Of a stretch of DNA of 64,000 nt, positions 9,274 to 18,041 are shown piece after piece. Each line of letters begins with the position of its first letter. The first letter of the stretch is position 1. Location: contig QCIP01000003.1 in NCBI GenBank assembly GCA_003216615.1, positions 1 to 64,000 of the forward strand, given 5' to 3'. The DNA is from Prochlorococcus sp. AG-402-M15. GTDB lineage: Bacteria > Cyanobacteriota > Cyanobacteriia > PCC-6307 > Cyanobiaceae. Below the pieces are notes generated by a model. That model searched no databases. It was not told the origin of the DNA and saw nothing but the letters and a program-made list of their open reading frames with translations. The position numbers were made by a program, and so were the translations under genes.

Positions 9274-10461
9274 TTGGAAAAATTAGAAAGAAATTTAAAA
9301 ATCCCATATGGTAGGCAATCAATATCGGAAGAGGATATATCTTCTGTCGTTCAGATTCTTCGTTCAGATTATCTGACCCAAGGACCAATTGGGGATATTT
9401 TCGCAAAAGAAATTTCTAGAAAGTTAGATTGTAATTATGCGATTCCAACTAATAGTGCTACCAGCGCACTACAAATAGCTTATTTGGCATTGGATTTAGG
9501 TAAAGGTGATATTCTTTGGTCTAGTCCAAATACATTTGTAGCCACTACTAATGCAGCTCTTCATTGTGGAGCTGAAGTAGACTTTGTAGATATAAACCCA
9601 TATACATACAATATATCTATAAGAAAATTGAAAGATAAATTAGTAATTGCAGAAAAACAAAATAAGTTACCAAAAATAATTTCATGTGTACATTTTGCAG
9701 GTCAAAGTTGTGATATGGAAGAAATTTATAGCTTATCTTTGATTTACAAATTCAAGATTGTTGAAGATGCCTCTCATGCTTTTGGAGCAATTTATAATGG
9801 TTACAGGGTTGGTTCTTGCAAGTTTTCGGATATAACAATTTTTAGTTTACATCCAGTAAAGATAATAACTTCAGGAGAAGGTGGGATCGCTACAACAAAT
9901 AATAAAAATATTGCCCAAAAAATGAAAAATTTATGTTCCCATGGTATAGAAAAAACAAATTTAAAAATTAATAATTCACATGAAAATGAAATTTGGAACT
10001 ATCAGCAGATAAGCTTAGGTTTCAATTTTAGACTTACGGACATTCAGTCAGCATTAGGTCTTTCTCAACTTCAAAAGTTGGATTACTTTGTTGAAAAAAG
10101 GAATTCAATAGCGGAAATATATGATTCTCAATTATCAAACTTATCTTTTCAATTACCAAAGGTTAACAAACATAATAAATCTAGCTTTCATCTTTATGCA
10201 ATTAGGATACCATCTCAAAATAAGCGAAAATCGCAGAAGTATTTTTATGATTCTTTACTGAAAGCAAATATTCTTGTTAATCTTCATTACATACCTGTTT
10301 ATAGGCAACCATATTACGAAAACCTGGGATTTAAAAAAGGTTATTGCCCTGAAGCAGAATTATATTTTAAAGAAGTTTTAAGTTTACCAATTTTTCCTGC
10401 TCTTAAAGAGAATGATCAACAATACATAATTGATAAATTAAAAAAACTAGATGCAAATTAA
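9274..10461 (+). CDS. pseC: UDP-4-keto-6-deoxy-sugar aminotransferase, PseC
   Basis: 395 residues, PLP-dependent, transferring an amino group to C4 of the PseB product. The N-terminal YGRQSISEEDI and LRSDYLTQGP segments are typical of PseC. The PLP-contact motif EDASHAFG is at 164-171 and the Schiff-base lysine at 196 in SLHPVKIITSGEGG. The start is TTG at 9274: an in-frame TGA at 9262-9264 excludes anything longer except ATT, and no ATG occurs in frame before the conserved N-terminal motifs. The stop overlaps the next ATG (TAATG), so it is translationally coupled to the aldo/keto reductase. Confidence 0.92.
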   Translation: MEKLERNLKIPYGRQSISEEDISSVVQILRSDYLTQGPIGDIFAKEISRKLDCNYAIPTNSATSALQIAYLALDLGKGDILWSSPNTFVATTNAALHCGAEVDFVDINPYTYNISIRKLKDKLVIAEKQNKLPKIISCVHFAGQSCDMEEIYSLSLIYKFKIVEDASHAFGAIYNGYRVGSCKFSDITIFSLHPVKIITSGEGGIATTNNKNIAQKMKNLCSHGIEKTNLKINNSHENEIWNYQQISLGFNFRLTDIQSALGLSQLQKLDYFVEKRNSIAEIYDSQLSNLSFQLPKVNKHNKSSFHLYAIRIPSQNKRKSQKYFYDSLLKANILVNLHYIPVYRQPYYENLGFKKGYCPEAELYFKEVLSLPIFPALKENDQQYIIDKLKKLDAN

Positions 10462-11342
10462 TGTTAAATAAATCAAAACTTGCTTTAGGTAGCGTTCAAT
10501 GGGGATCTGAATATGGAATTAGTAACAAAGATGGAATTACTCCAATTAAAGAAGTCCAAGAAATATTAAACATATCAAAAAATAATGGTATTGATTTGAT
10601 TGATACTGCACATCTTTACGGTTCTGCAGAGGCTAATTTAGGAAAATTACAAACAAAAGAATTTAGATTCATAACTAAAACTCCCAAATTTTTAAGTAAG
10701 AGAATTTCTAATAAAGATATAAAGTTGCTAGAAACTATTTTTAATCTTTCACTAAGTAAGCTTAATTTAAAAAAAATATACGGTTTATTAATTCATGAAC
10801 CCAAAGATTTATTAAAGTCAGGGGGAGAATTATTAATAAAAAAAATGATAGAACTTAAAGACAGAGGACTTGTTAAAAAGATTGGCATCTCAATTTATAA
10901 TTTTGAGATATTAGATAAAATTTCTGATTTTTTTCTACCTGATATCGTGCAGTTACCTTTAAATATATTTGATCAAGAAATATATCTTTCTGGTGGTCTT
11001 TCTTATCTAAAATCAAAAGGAATTGAGATTCATGCGCGTTCAATATTCATGCAGGGACTTTTACTGATGGAATTAAATGAATTACCCGAATATTTTTATA
11101 AATGGAAAAAAAAATTTCTTATATTTGAAGAAATCTGTAAAAAAAATGATTTTACTAAATTAGAGGCTGCTTTAAATTTTATAAACAATATAGAAGAAGT
11201 TGATAGATATATTTTAGGTTTTAATAATGCTTATCAACTAAAACAGACTTTGGAAGGGTTCAATAATTCTTCTAAAGTTGACTTCAGTAATTGTGTCATT
11301 AAAGATAAAGATCTAATAAATCCTCAAAATTGGAAAATATGA
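10461..11342 (+). CDS. Aldo/keto reductase family oxidoreductase
   Basis: 293 residues with the aldo/keto reductase barrel pattern. The catalytic tetrad can be placed as Asp48 and Tyr53 in DTAHLYGSAE, Lys73 in FITKTPK and His112 in LIHEP. KIGISIYN near the middle is the usual NADP-phosphate-side strand. It overlaps pseC by one base and the next gene by 4 bases, so it belongs to the Pse operon. Aldo/keto reductases are not part of the standard six-step Pse pathway. Together with the following Gfo-type enzyme and SDR it looks like a side branch that reduces or epimerises a keto-sugar, or supplies another sugar of the repeat unit. Confidence 0.85.
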   Translation: MLNKSKLALGSVQWGSEYGISNKDGITPIKEVQEILNISKNNGIDLIDTAHLYGSAEANLGKLQTKEFRFITKTPKFLSKRISNKDIKLLETIFNLSLSKLNLKKIYGLLIHEPKDLLKSGGELLIKKMIELKDRGLVKKIGISIYNFEILDKISDFFLPDIVQLPLNIFDQEIYLSGGLSYLKSKGIEIHARSIFMQGLLLMELNELPEYFYKWKKKFLIFEEICKKNDFTKLEAALNFINNIEEVDRYILGFNNAYQLKQTLEGFNNSSKVDFSNCVIKDKDLINPQNWKI

Positions 11343-12238
11343 CCTTTAGAAAAATAAAACTTGGAATTATTGGTTTATCTGAAGGTAATGGCCACCCATA
11401 TTCTTGGAGTGCAATATTTAATGGTTATGATCATTTTTTAATGGAGGAATGTGGGTTTCCTGTTATACCAAGATATCTAGAAAAACAAAGATTTCCTATG
11501 GATTTTATTCAAGGAGCCGTAGTAAGTCATATCTGGACTCAATCAAATAATCTTTCTGAAAAAATTGCAAAAACTTGCTACATAAAAAATATAGTGTCTA
11601 ACTTTCAAGATCTGATAGGAGAAGTTGATGGTATTTTATTGGCCCGGGACGATGCTAATAATCATTACAATTTTTGTAAACCTTTTTTAGAAAATGGACT
11701 GCCTATATATATAGATAAACCATTTGCATTAAGTATAACTGAGGCAGAAAAAATACTAAATTTAAGTAAGTATGATAGTCAGATATTTACTTGTTCAGCT
11801 TTAAAATATGCAAAAGAGTTTTCACCAGAAAATATATTAATAGATCAACTAGGCAAGATATTATATGTTGAAGGAAAAATAGCAAAGGATTGGAACAAAT
11901 ATGCTATTCATATTATTGAACCTATTTTAAATTTATTTCCAAATAGAGGCGAACTTTTATCATATGAAAAAAAATCTAATCAATTCACAAGAACCTTAAA
12001 TTTGAAATTTAGTAATATTAAAACTATAAAAATTACTACAATGGGTCCAATAAATATTAATCCTAAAATTATTATAAGGGGAGAAAGAAATAATCTTGAA
12101 CTTGAATTTAAGGATAGTTTTAACGCATTTAAGAATGCATTGAATCAGTTTTTAGGATCAATAATTGATAAAAAAAGTAGAATCTGTAAAAATAATTTAT
12201 TAGAAATAACTAAGATTATCGAATTAGGAAAAAGTTAA
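11339..12238 (+). CDS. Gfo/Idh/MocA-like oxidoreductase
   Basis: I place the start at ATG 11339, which overlaps the upstream stop as ATGA and gives 299 residues; a TTG at 11330 is in frame but less likely. The N-terminal Rossmann strand reads LGIIGLSEGNG, where the family's GxGxxG is loosened, and the EKP-type motif appears as DKP at about residues 126-128. The second domain is divergent. It is coupled to the next gene by a TAATG overlap. It probably acts on the same sugar as the flanking aldo/keto reductase and SDR. The unusual glycine loop leaves cofactor preference open. Confidence 0.7.
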   Translation: MTFRKIKLGIIGLSEGNGHPYSWSAIFNGYDHFLMEECGFPVIPRYLEKQRFPMDFIQGAVVSHIWTQSNNLSEKIAKTCYIKNIVSNFQDLIGEVDGILLARDDANNHYNFCKPFLENGLPIYIDKPFALSITEAEKILNLSKYDSQIFTCSALKYAKEFSPENILIDQLGKILYVEGKIAKDWNKYAIHIIEPILNLFPNRGELLSYEKKSNQFTRTLNLKFSNIKTIKITTMGPININPKIIIRGERNNLELEFKDSFNAFKNALNQFLGSIIDKKSRICKNNLLEITKIIELGKS

Positions 12239-12996
12239 TGAAAAGATCAATACTAATTACTGGTGCAACAGGTAAATTAGGGAAAGTTTTCGTAAAATAT
12301 TTTCTCGAAAAAGGTGATGAAGTTATTGCGTTATCGAGAAATTATAAAAAGCTTAAATTTTTACAGAAAACACTTGATTTATACATGGATAATTTGAAAT
12401 TGATAGATATAGATTTAATGGATAAAAATTTCAATATAAAATTAGTTGATAAATTAGAAAAAATGAAATTATCACCTACTTGTCTTGTAAATAATGCTAG
12501 ATCTTTAAAAAATTTAGAGTTAGATAAATCTGGATTATCTTCAGAATTATCTTTAATGAACGAATTCAAATTAGGAGTGATTGTTCCTTATCAATTAATT
12601 AATAGCCTTCTTGAATTAAAAAATACTTCTTTAAAAAAGATTGTTAATGTAAGTTCAATATATGGTATGGTTGCTCCTAATAAAAACTTATATAATACAA
12701 CTACTTTAGAAACTCCAATTCAATATGGACTTTCAAAGGCTGCACTTATTCATCTTACTAAAGAACTTGCTGTAAGATTATCTAATGAAAATATACAGGT
12801 TAATTGTGTTGCTTATGGTGGGGTAAGAGGTAGGGTTGATGAAAACTTTGAAAAAAAATATTCTATGTTATGCCCATCAGGTAGAATGCTTTGTGAAGAT
12901 GACTTGCCTTCTCCTTTAGACTTATTATTATCAGACAACTCTCATGGAATCAACGGACATGTTTTAGTAGTTGATGGCGGATGGACAATTTGGTAA
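12238..12996 (+). CDS. Short-chain dehydrogenase/reductase (SDR)
   Basis: 252 residues, the usual size for a classical SDR. The cofactor loop TGATGKLG is at about 8-15, NNAR at 86-89 replaces the common NNAG, the catalytic serine lies in VNVSSIYG at 139-140, and the active-site Tyr163 and Lys167 occur in QYGLSK. The C-terminus DGGWTIW is typical of the family. It is coupled to the preceding oxidoreductase through TAATG. Comparable SDRs (PtmA type) occur in flagellin-glycosylation clusters of Campylobacter, so a role in nonulosonic acid or precursor-sugar synthesis is reasonable, but the substrate is unknown. Confidence 0.85.
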   Translation: MKRSILITGATGKLGKVFVKYFLEKGDEVIALSRNYKKLKFLQKTLDLYMDNLKLIDIDLMDKNFNIKLVDKLEKMKLSPTCLVNNARSLKNLELDKSGLSSELSLMNEFKLGVIVPYQLINSLLELKNTSLKKIVNVSSIYGMVAPNKNLYNTTTLETPIQYGLSKAALIHLTKELAVRLSNENIQVNCVAYGGVRGRVDENFEKKYSMLCPSGRMLCEDDLPSPLDLLLSDNSHGINGHVLVVDGGWTIW

Positions 12997-13041
12997 AAAA
13001 TTTTATATATGAAAATTAAGAATTTTTAATCATAAAATTAT

Positions 13042-13839
13042 ATGGAAAATATTATTTATTTTTTAAGTAGGATTATATTAAATTTATTCCTTCCTCCAAG
13101 TTTACCCATTATTTTTTTATCTTTGGGAATAATAAAAAATAGAAAAAAATATTTATATTATTCTTTATTTATTTTAATTTTATTGAGTTCAAGTATTTTT
13201 TCAGAATGTCTAATAAGAATTGCAGAATTTCCATTTAAATATAAATCCATTTCTAGTATCCCTAAGGCAGAATTTATTGTAGTTTTAAGTAGTTTAGATC
13301 AGAAATTAAATTCTTCTGATGAAGAAGATTTCGAATTTATTGACTCTAGAAGATTTTTTGCAGGGTATAATCTTTTTAAATCAGGCAAAGCTAATAAGAT
13401 TATATTTACTAGTGCTTATAAAAAATTTCAAAAAATCAAAGAATTAGAGGGAAATCTATTAAGGTCTAAGGCGCTATCTTTAGGTTTATCTGAATCAGAT
13501 ATTCTTGTAACAAATCCTGTCTTAAATACATTTGATGAGTCAAATAAAGTTAAAGAATTAATATTAAAGAATGGATTTAATGTAGATGAAGTAAAAATAG
13601 TATTAGTTACTAGTGCTTTTCATATGCAGAGGGCGTTATTCCTATTTAGAGATCAGAATATGAATATAATTCCATTTCCTATGGACTTTAAAAGTAATCA
13701 AGAAGGATTTTTTTCTACTTTAAAAAATCCTTTAAATTGGATTCCAAATTCTAATAATTTACATTTATCATCTATTTCAATAAAAGAATTACTTGCGAGG
13801 ACTTATTTTTATACAAAAAACCACTTTAGTTTTAAGTAA
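13042..13839 (+). CDS. DUF218 (YdcF/ElyC/SanA-like) membrane-anchored protein
   Basis: 265 residues. Two hydrophobic segments lie in the first 60 residues (around 4-27 and 36-53), followed by a soluble domain of the DUF218 type. Its marks are an AEFIVVLSS strand, a RRFFAGYNLFKSGKANKII segment, and VTSAFHMQRAL, where S-x-x-x-H-x-x-R is a family hallmark. E. coli relatives ElyC and SanA act on envelope integrity and the undecaprenyl carrier; this one's role is not established. It lies 46 bases after the SDR and 34 bases before the flippase, so a link to lipid-carrier-dependent glycan assembly is plausible. Confidence 0.75.
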   Translation: MENIIYFLSRIILNLFLPPSLPIIFLSLGIIKNRKKYLYYSLFILILLSSSIFSECLIRIAEFPFKYKSISSIPKAEFIVVLSSLDQKLNSSDEEDFEFIDSRRFFAGYNLFKSGKANKIIFTSAYKKFQKIKELEGNLLRSKALSLGLSESDILVTNPVLNTFDESNKVKELILKNGFNVDEVKIVLVTSAFHMQRALFLFRDQNMNIIPFPMDFKSNQEGFFSTLKNPLNWIPNSNNLHLSSISIKELLARTYFYTKNHFSFK

Positions 13840-13873
13840 TTTTAATTTTATGCTTTTAAATTTTATTTATTAA

Positions 13874-15196
13874 ATGAATATCTCTAATTCTTCTTTTAGT
13901 ATTTTTAAAAGGGACATTGTAATTTATATTTCAAATTTTATTACAGCAATAATTATATCTAGAAAACTTGGACTCATTTCCTTAGGTATATGGTCAATTT
14001 TAAGATTAATTGCCTCTTATGGTGAAGTTTTTGGTAGAACAAGAGCAGAGCATGCAGCTGTTTATTTCATAGGCAAGAAAAAATTTGATAAAGGTACTAT
14101 TTTTTATTCACTAAATTTTATTTTATTATGTTCTTTTGTTTTCTTAGGCATCCTTATTTTTTTTAATTATCAAAATATTTATAGTTTTTTCTTCAGAGAA
14201 TCCGAGATGGATTACTTTTTAGAATTTAATTTCACATTATTATCTGTCCCTTTTCAATTGATTTTTATTTCTTACGTATACTTTTTTATAGCATTACAAG
14301 ATTTTGATAAATTTAATAAAATTACTATTTTTAACAATCTATTTATAACAATTTTTACCTTTTTGAGCCTAACAATAACCTCTTTTGGTTTGAAAGGTAT
14401 ATCAATAGTTTATTTTCTTGGACCTTTACTATCAATAATTTATGCTCTTTTTCTGCTGCCAAGAAATTTGATTTACAATGTTAAATTTAATATCAAAGCT
14501 ATATTTGACTTATTTAGCTACGGATTACAATTCTTTTTTACAGCCTTATTAACAGAACTCCAGAGTTCAGGATCGAGATTAATTACTGCTTATTTTCTTG
14601 CTCCAAGTTATGTGGCTTTTTTAGGACAAGGTCAGAAATATAGTCAATTGATAGATAAATCCATTGACCCAATAAGGGTAGCTTTATTGCCAAAAATTTC
14701 TAGATCTTCTAAATCAAATTCAGTTAAAATTACTTGTAAAGCATTCAAAGTTTCATTTATTATTTCATCTTTTATTTGCATATTGATGGCCTTGTTCATT
14801 AAACCGCTAATTATTATTCTTTATGGAAATGAATTTCAAAATATAGCAAATGTTATATACATCATTATTCCAGGAGTTCTTCTTAAAAACTCTAGTTCAT
14901 TCTTTATTACATATTTTTCAGGATCTGGTAAAGAATTTATTAATGTTTATTTGCAAGTATTACCAGCAATATTGCAAATCGTTTTGGGCTGGTACTTTAT
15001 AAGAAGTTTTGGATTTTATGGTGCTTGCTTATCTACATTAATTTGTTTATTAGTTATTTCATTAATATATATTATTTATTTTTTAAGAATTAATAATTTG
15101 AAATTTTATTCTTTGACGCCATCAAGAGAAGATTTTATTTATGTATTAAGATTCGCAGTTTCAAAGATCAAAAATATTTTGAGTTCCTCAAAATAA
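13874..15196 (+). CDS. wzx: Wzx-type polysaccharide flippase (MVF/MATE superfamily)
   Basis: 440 residues, mostly hydrophobic, with about 12 probable transmembrane helices and short charged loops. The first helices follow a polar start, and the protein has the arrangement of O-antigen flippases: R-K-x-G near residues 31-35, a charged FGRTRAEHA loop at about 55-63, and a central GSGRLI-like segment after helix 6. It should move undecaprenyl-linked repeat units across the inner membrane. It lies inside the Pse run, suggesting the unit it moves contains the nonulosonic acid. The Wzy-like polymerase is about 13 kb away at 28232. Assignment is by topology and context. Confidence 0.78.
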   Translation: MNISNSSFSIFKRDIVIYISNFITAIIISRKLGLISLGIWSILRLIASYGEVFGRTRAEHAAVYFIGKKKFDKGTIFYSLNFILLCSFVFLGILIFFNYQNIYSFFFRESEMDYFLEFNFTLLSVPFQLIFISYVYFFIALQDFDKFNKITIFNNLFITIFTFLSLTITSFGLKGISIVYFLGPLLSIIYALFLLPRNLIYNVKFNIKAIFDLFSYGLQFFFTALLTELQSSGSRLITAYFLAPSYVAFLGQGQKYSQLIDKSIDPIRVALLPKISRSSKSNSVKITCKAFKVSFIISSFICILMALFIKPLIIILYGNEFQNIANVIYIIIPGVLLKNSSSFFITYFSGSGKEFINVYLQVLPAILQIVLGWYFIRSFGFYGACLSTLICLLVISLIYIIYFLRINNLKFYSLTPSREDFIYVLRFAVSKIKNILSSSK

Positions 15197-15302
15197 TTTT
15201 TTAAATAATGTAATATAAGATTATTTTTTTTTTAAAAACTTTAATTTATAAATATATTTTTTTATGTTAGTTTGAATTATGAAATAAATAATTGAAATAG
15301 AT

Positions 15303-17237
15303 ATGTGCGGAATTAATGGCTTTTATCTATCACGAAATCCATTAATTAAAGAAATTGATTTAGAAAAATCTAATAAGAAATTAGAACATAGAGGCCCCGA
15401 TAACCAAGGTGTTTTTTATAGTCGAGATAAATTTCTAGGCTTAGGACATACAAGACTATCTATCCTTGATAGATCCTCTTTAGGAAATCAACCTATGAAA
15501 AGCGAATGTAGTAAATATGTAATTTCATTCAATGGCGAAATTTATAATTTTATAGAATTAAAGAAATTCTTATTGAATAATTCTGAACAAATAATTTTTA
15601 ATTCAAATTCTGATACTGAAGTAATTTTGAATTTTTTTATATTCTGTAAATTAAATAAAAAGTCTAATAGTTATTTTCTAAAAAAACTCAAGGGCATTTT
15701 TTCAATAGCTATATGGGACTCTGAAGATGAGAATTTAATAATCGCTAGAGATAGTTTTGGTGTTAAGCCAATTTATTATTGTATAAATAATGATGGATTT
15801 TTCTTCTCAAGCGAAATTAAGGCCCTAAAGTATTTAGGAGTTGAAATTGCTAATATTGATTATCAATCATTGGATTATTATCTGAAATATATTTGGTGTC
15901 CTGGAGAAGGTACTTCAGCAGAAAATATTAGAAAGGTTAATCCAGGAGAAGTACTTATAATAAAAAAAGGAGTAATAACAAAAAAGTATTTTTGGTATAA
16001 GCATCCCTACTTTAAAAAACCTAATCTTTTAAAAGATAAAAAAGAGTGTTTAAGGAAGACTGAATTAAGATTGCGAAATGCTGTGCATAGGCAATTAATT
16101 TCAGATGTCCCTTTAGGAGCTTTCTTATCTGGAGGGCTAGATTCAAGTAGTATTGTTTACTTTGCGAAAGAAAAAATACCAGATATTCAATGTTTTACAA
16201 TAAAAAATAAGGATAGTTTAGAAGAGGATGGATTTGAGGATGACTACAAATACGCCTGCAAAGTAGCCAAGCATTTAAATGTTCCATTGAAATCTATTGA
16301 AGTTGATAAAAATATCTTGATAAAAAATATTGAGAATATGGTTTATCAATTAGATGAACCAATTGCTGATCCAGCAGCTATTAACGTGCAATTAATTTGT
16401 GGGCTTGCAAAGAAAAATGGTATAAAGGTTTTATTATCAGGTACTGGTGGAGATGATTTATTCTCTGGTTATAGAAGACACAACGCATTAGCAAAAGAAA
16501 AATACTGGTCTTATATGCCCAGTTTTTTAAGATCTAATCTAATGTCTTTAACTTCAAATCTACAAGCTAGAAATATTTTAATAAGAAGAATAAAGCGAGC
16601 TTTCTCTGGTTCACATTTAAGTGCAGATGATAGATTAGTTAATTATTTTAGATGGAATGATTCTCGACAATTGAAAAATATTTATAGCGAAAAGTTCCGG
16701 CAATATTTATATAAAAATCAAAATGTTGATCCTATTAAATTATATCTGAATAAAATACCTAAAGAACATTCTCGTTTAGATAAACTTCTTGCATTAGAGC
16801 AAAGATTCTTCTTGGCTGATCACAATTTGTTATATACCGATAAAATGTCCATGCAACATGGTATCGAAGTAAGGGTCCCTTTTTTAGATCATGATTTAGT
16901 AAATATTGCAGCTAAGGTTCCCTGTAAATATAAATTACATAATGGTGAATTGAAATGGATTCTTAAAAAGATAATGGAGCCATATTTACCGAAGGAAGTA
17001 ATTTATAGGTCTAAAACAGGTTTTGGTGTTCCAGTAAGGAAATGGATTAAAAATGAACTTAAGGAATGGGTAAGAGAAGTACTTTCTTATGAAAAAGTAA
17101 AAAATAGAGGTTTTTTCAATCCGGAATCAGTTCAAAATTTATTGAAAATGAATGATCAGAATTTAATTGATGGAGGATATACAATTTTATCCTTGGCTTG
17201 TATTGAAATATGGTGCAAAAAATTCATAGATAATTAA
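15303..17237 (+). CDS. Asparagine-synthase-like glutamine amidotransferase
   Basis: 644 residues, a full-length AsnB-type enzyme. Cys2 is the nucleophile of the N-terminal glutaminase domain (MCGINGFY), with HRGPDNQG at about 29-36 and SFNGEIYN at about 75-82. The synthetase domain carries the PP-loop LSGGLDSSSI at 275-284 and a later TGGDD motif. All glutaminase and synthetase residues I can check are present, so it should be active. Inside O-antigen clusters such enzymes (WbpS-like) amidate uronic acids or other carboxylated sugars rather than aspartate. With WecC and UGDH in the window, and a nonulosonic acid carboxylate, there are several possible acceptors. Cellular asparagine synthesis is the less likely alternative. 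Confidence 0.88.
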   Translation: MCGINGFYLSRNPLIKEIDLEKSNKKLEHRGPDNQGVFYSRDKFLGLGHTRLSILDRSSLGNQPMKSECSKYVISFNGEIYNFIELKKFLLNNSEQIIFNSNSDTEVILNFFIFCKLNKKSNSYFLKKLKGIFSIAIWDSEDENLIIARDSFGVKPIYYCINNDGFFFSSEIKALKYLGVEIANIDYQSLDYYLKYIWCPGEGTSAENIRKVNPGEVLIIKKGVITKKYFWYKHPYFKKPNLLKDKKECLRKTELRLRNAVHRQLISDVPLGAFLSGGLDSSSIVYFAKEKIPDIQCFTIKNKDSLEEDGFEDDYKYACKVAKHLNVPLKSIEVDKNILIKNIENMVYQLDEPIADPAAINVQLICGLAKKNGIKVLLSGTGGDDLFSGYRRHNALAKEKYWSYMPSFLRSNLMSLTSNLQARNILIRRIKRAFSGSHLSADDRLVNYFRWNDSRQLKNIYSEKFRQYLYKNQNVDPIKLYLNKIPKEHSRLDKLLALEQRFFLADHNLLYTDKMSMQHGIEVRVPFLDHDLVNIAAKVPCKYKLHNGELKWILKKIMEPYLPKEVIYRSKTGFGVPVRKWIKNELKEWVREVLSYEKVKNRGFFNPESVQNLLKMNDQNLIDGGYTILSLACIEIWCKKFIDN

Positions 17238-17363
17238 CCAATCAATAATGAAACTTTTTTTGTACATTTAATTGATAATTTTAACTTGGCTAAAAAATTT
17301 TCCGAAACCGTTTTTAAAATAAAATATCAATTGAATGGTAAACTTTAAATAAAGTAGTTATTA

Positions 17364-18041
17364 ATGAGCGAGAGAGTACTTATTATTGTTGCTCATTCTG
17401 ATGATGAAAGCCTTGGTATGGGAGGTACCATAGTAAGACATATTTTAGATGGAGATAATGTATTTGCAATTGCTCTTACTAATGGAGTAGAAGCAAGAAA
17501 TAAAATAGAAAAAAATGATATTAAATTACGCAAAAAAGATTCTGAAGAAGCATCTTTAGTTCTTGGCTTTAAATGGCTCAATACTAAACTTTTCCCAGAT
17601 AACAAAATGGATATTGTACCTATTCTTGAGGTGGTTAAAGAAGTAGAAATCATTAAAGAAAAGATTAATCCAACAATTGTTTATACCCATTCTTACTCCG
17701 ATTTGAATATAGATCACCAGATTGTTAATCGATCAGTGATGACTGCATTTAGACCACAACCTCAAGAAATTTTTAAGGAAATAAGAACTTTTGAGATCCC
17801 CTCCTCAACAGATTATGGTCATCAAAAATTGGCAGGTATTTTCTCCCCAAATTTATATATTAATATAACAGAAACTTGGCATTTAAAAGAGAAGGCGTTG
17901 AATTGTTATAGTCAAGAAATGAGAGATGCGCCACATCCAAGATCAATTGAGGGATTAAAAAATTTAGCTTTATTAAGAGGTAATCAATGTGGTGTTCCTC
18001 TTGCAGAATGTTTTGAGGTTTTAAGGAGAATAGAAAGATGA
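17364..18041 (+). CDS. PIG-L/LmbE-family N-deacetylase
   Basis: 225 residues. The zinc-site motif AHSDDE is at 10-15 (family consensus AHPDDE, with the Pro replaced by Ser). The distal motif YTHSYSDLNIDH supplies His109, Asp113 and His118. Enzymes of this family remove N-acetyl groups from GlcNAc-type sugars in lipids and nucleotide sugars. Its stop overlaps the start of the formyltransferase-GNAT gene as ATGA, so the two products are translationally coupled. A likely role is to free an amino group that the neighbour then formylates or acylates. That substrate logic is inference. Confidence 0.87.
   Translation: MSERVLIIVAHSDDESLGMGGTIVRHILDGDNVFAIALTNGVEARNKIEKNDIKLRKKDSEEASLVLGFKWLNTKLFPDNKMDIVPILEVVKEVEIIKEKINPTIVYTHSYSDLNIDHQIVNRSVMTAFRPQPQEIFKEIRTFEIPSSTDYGHQKLAGIFSPNLYINITETWHLKEKALNCYSQEMRDAPHPRSIEGLKNLALLRGNQCGVPLAECFEVLRRIER

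Noticed and set aside
15303-17237. Housekeeping asparagine synthase
   Set aside because: The position inside a nonulosonic acid and flippase operon favours sugar amidation; this remains possible but is not the first choice.
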